Source: Temnopleurus reevesii (lineage: Eukaryota > Echinodermata > Echinoidea > Temnopleuroida > Temnopleuridae). From it: a stretch of DNA of 17,112 nt. The DNA is taken from the NCBI GenBank assembly GCA_036244855.1, contig BQKZ01001465.1:49071-66182 (forward strand), given 5' to 3'. Shown in pieces: positions 15,660 through 17,112 of this stretch. The first letter of the stretch is position 1; each line of letters opens with the position of its first letter. A program made the translations under genes and the position numbers. Below the pieces are notes generated by a model that made no database searches, was not told the origin of the DNA, and was given only the letters and a program-made list of their open reading frames with translations.

Positions 15660-15748
15660 GGTGTCATGGCGTGCGCCTGTAGTCAAGCTGTTTGGGACAG
15701 TCATAAATGACCTGTGTTGGTCGCTGGTTCGATCCCGGCCGGTCGCCT
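15660..15748 (+). mobile_element. Candidate Pol III SINE head (7SL- or tRNA-like)
   Basis: GGCGTGCGCCTGTAGTC at 15668-15684, followed by AAGCTGTTTGGGA, resembles the 5' domain of 7SL RNA, which in vertebrate 7SL and Alu reads close to GGCGCGTGCCTGTAGTC then CCAGCTACTCGGGA. About 40 bases further is a perfect tRNA-type B box, GGTTCGATCCC (15726-15736), in a 5-bp T-arm-like stem (GCTGG/CCGGC). The combination could be a 7SL-headed SINE, a tRNA-headed SINE with a chance 7SL likeness, or a decayed structural RNA copy. No tail or target duplication is clear. Confidence 0.45.
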
Positions 15749-16476
15749 CCTTCTTTCACTTTCTTCCTCTTCTGGCGTAGATATTCAAATTTGAATGATA
15801 CACGCCGTAAAACCAAATTCCTCCTCCTCCTTCCCGGCGGTGTCGTGTATTAGAGCATTGATCGTCTGTGGTCGGTGTTGCGGTGGGACTGAGACATCGT
15901 TTTGGAGATGAAAATAGTTTGAGTCGGGTGTGTTCAGCTTGCCTGGGTGCTTCGAGTCTTCAGCATCCGATGACTGGCCGCCTAAGTAAACATTCAACGA
16001 CTTTTTAGGAAAATACTCAAGAATGAAGAAGAGCTATGCAGGGAAACAACATGCGGGGCATTTCATTTGCATACGGACCGTGTCGCATAGGAACCGCAAG
16101 TGTTGGGGCTTGACATCCTTAGTTTTTGTTTTGTTGTTTTGTAGGGAAATTATAGACATGAACAAGACAGACATGGTATACAATGTAGACAGAGGGTGAA
16201 AGAGCGAGGGAAATAAAGAAGAAAGAGAAAGAGGGCGAGACAGAGAAGTTGGAGGGAGGAGATAGATAGGGGAACATGTATAAAATGAAAAATACAACAA
16301 TAATGGCTCCATCGCCTCGCTCGCTCACAATGTTGCCCTAACATTGGCGAATCCTTTTGCCAATTCTTCAAAGTCCAAACCCCACATTTGCTTCAAAGTG
16401 AATGTCTAATTTTATATACATATGCTATTTGGTCGATTTTGTGTCGTTTCTGCAAGCATTACGATTTGACACGTAC
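15749..16476. other. No gene recognised
   Basis: Contains a short hairpin (ACACGCCG near 15801 against CGGCGGTGT near 15835) and the purine-rich tract listed separately. Minus-strand Ser/Pro/Leu-rich frames at 16034-16371 are the complement of that tract and not supportable as genes. Confidence 0.45.
16188..16270 (+). repeat. Purine-rich imperfect tract
   Basis: About 80 bases almost wholly of A and G, with GAAAGAG, GAGGGA and GAGATAGATAGGGG words. It is less regular than the GA tract at 2476-2556. Confidence 0.75.
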
Positions 16477-16680
16477 ACACTCATACAAAGTTGGGCAGCA
16501 AATTGTCCACAAAAATACTGGTTAGAAATTGCCAAATTTTGTGCATTTCCTTTTTTCAACCTACTGGGTGAAATTTCAACGAACATTATTTGCAAAATAT
16601 CGCAATGGGTTGGATATAGTTTAACAAACATTTGTGTGCCGAATACGTGATAAACTTATGCCCAATTATTCTAAGAGTGT
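16477..16680. mobile_element. ~204-bp inverted-repeat element (ACACTC termini)
   Basis: The left end ACACTCATACAAAGTTGGGC is mirrored by the right end, which on the minus strand reads ACACTCTTAGAATAATTGGG, then CATAAGTTTATC. The arms are about 35-40 bp with mismatches. The interior carries AT-rich sequence and a weaker inner symmetry (TTGCCAAATTTTGTGCATT against TTGCGATATTTTGCAAAT). Overlapping antiparallel frames here, 16402-16650 and its complement, arise from this symmetry and are not genes. Confidence 0.55.
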
Positions 16681-17080
16681 AGTGATTAGATTTACGACTA
16701 AAGATATTACGATCCGCTGCAGCTCACCGATTGTTTGCCGATCCAATCACAAATAGAGCTCAGATTGGATTGGAGCCGTATCGATTTGTAAATGGAAATG
16801 AAATGACCTGCTATTAATTGTGAGATTTAAGTGAAAGCTCGCTTCAGGGGAAAAATCGAAGTGTTGGATTTGCTAATATTTGGTTCTCCATTTCATAATA
16901 TTGTATTCAGGTATTAGCCTTTGAATTTTTTTATGAAAAAAAAATTATCGATTTTGTTTGTTTATTTGTCAGGGAACTTATAAGACACATTTCGCTCTCC
17001 CCCTTTTAAGTTCAATCTTCAATTGTGGCTACGCGCCTTGTAGTCGGGCATGTACTACAATATTGTGTTTACTAGTCGTA
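16681..17080. other. No gene recognised
   Basis: AT-rich, with a small inverted pair GATCCAATC (16740) and GATTGGATTGG (16763). Nothing else is supported. Confidence 0.45.
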
Positions 17081-17106
17081 CCCCCCCCCCCCCCCCCCCC
17101 CCCCCC
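17081..17106 (+). repeat. Poly(C) tract, 26 bases
   Basis: An uninterrupted run of 26 C near the window end. Together with the C10 at 842 and G20 at 1622, it shows that long G/C homopolymers are tolerated in this AT-rich genome. Its exact length is uncertain in any draft assembly. Confidence 0.9.
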
Positions 17107-17112
17107 ATATGT

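Noticed and set aside
16034..16371. Three minus-strand Ser/Pro/Leu-rich frames
   Set aside because: They are the complement of a purine-rich tract, in overlapping frames, with low-complexity composition.
16402..16650. 82-codon plus frame and antiparallel 68-codon frame
   Set aside because: The two frames mirror each other across an inverted-repeat element. Hydrophobic stretches follow from AT-rich composition.

Overview
This is non-coding, AT-rich (roughly two-thirds A+T by eye) eukaryotic DNA with no complete gene. Its content is old non-LTR retrotransposon coding sequence, tRNA-headed SINEs, several short foldback (MITE-like) elements, long microsatellites and local duplications. I infer a marine invertebrate, most likely an echinoderm such as a sea urchin. 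The SINE type with a tail leading into (ATT)n, the short foldback elements, the degenerate LINE and the extreme microsatellites all fit, but no single-copy gene proves it. Nothing looks bacterial: there are no dense ORFs, operons or RBS/terminator patterns.

Layout. 1-1046 is unrecognised. 1047-1077 is the end of a foldback element, cut at an N. 1079-2220 is minus-strand LINE coding debris: a C-terminal Cys-rich region followed, in its own 5'->3' direction, by a reverse-transcriptase fragment, which is the wrong order for one element. 2476-4097 holds a GA microsatellite and two copies of a ~300-bp repeat. One copy is followed by a tRNA-type SINE. The other is interrupted by a complete 312-bp foldback element, so the first copy serves as the empty site. 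4250-4320 is a perfect 35-bp repeat around an N. 5046-5375 is microsatellite.

5450-9744 is a direct duplication in two ~1.9-2.4 kb units, joined at an N at 7838. A third, shorter copy of the right end lies at 10049-10376. Each copy carries the same apparent RNA polymerase II core promoter: a TATA box, a TCAGTT initiator 33-34 bp downstream, and a TCGGACG motif matching the Drosophila pause-button consensus. About 140 bp further on is a short ATG frame encoding a hydrophobic, signal-peptide-like leader. This repeated promoter-leader cassette is the best candidate here for an undescribed gene family, but no downstream exons are visible.

10826-17112 contains more inverted-repeat elements (10826-11180, 11389-11572, 12641-12774, 16477-16680), a 5'-truncated SINE running into (ATT)n, two further local duplications between 14189 and 15286, a Pol III-type head at 15660-15748 with possible 7SL resemblance, and a terminal C26 run.

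The four single N characters (1078, 2963, 4285, 7838) all sit at repeat breakpoints. They are probably contig joins, so some apparent tandem duplications may be unmerged haplotypes. All statements come from reading the sequence by eye; no search or alignment was run.
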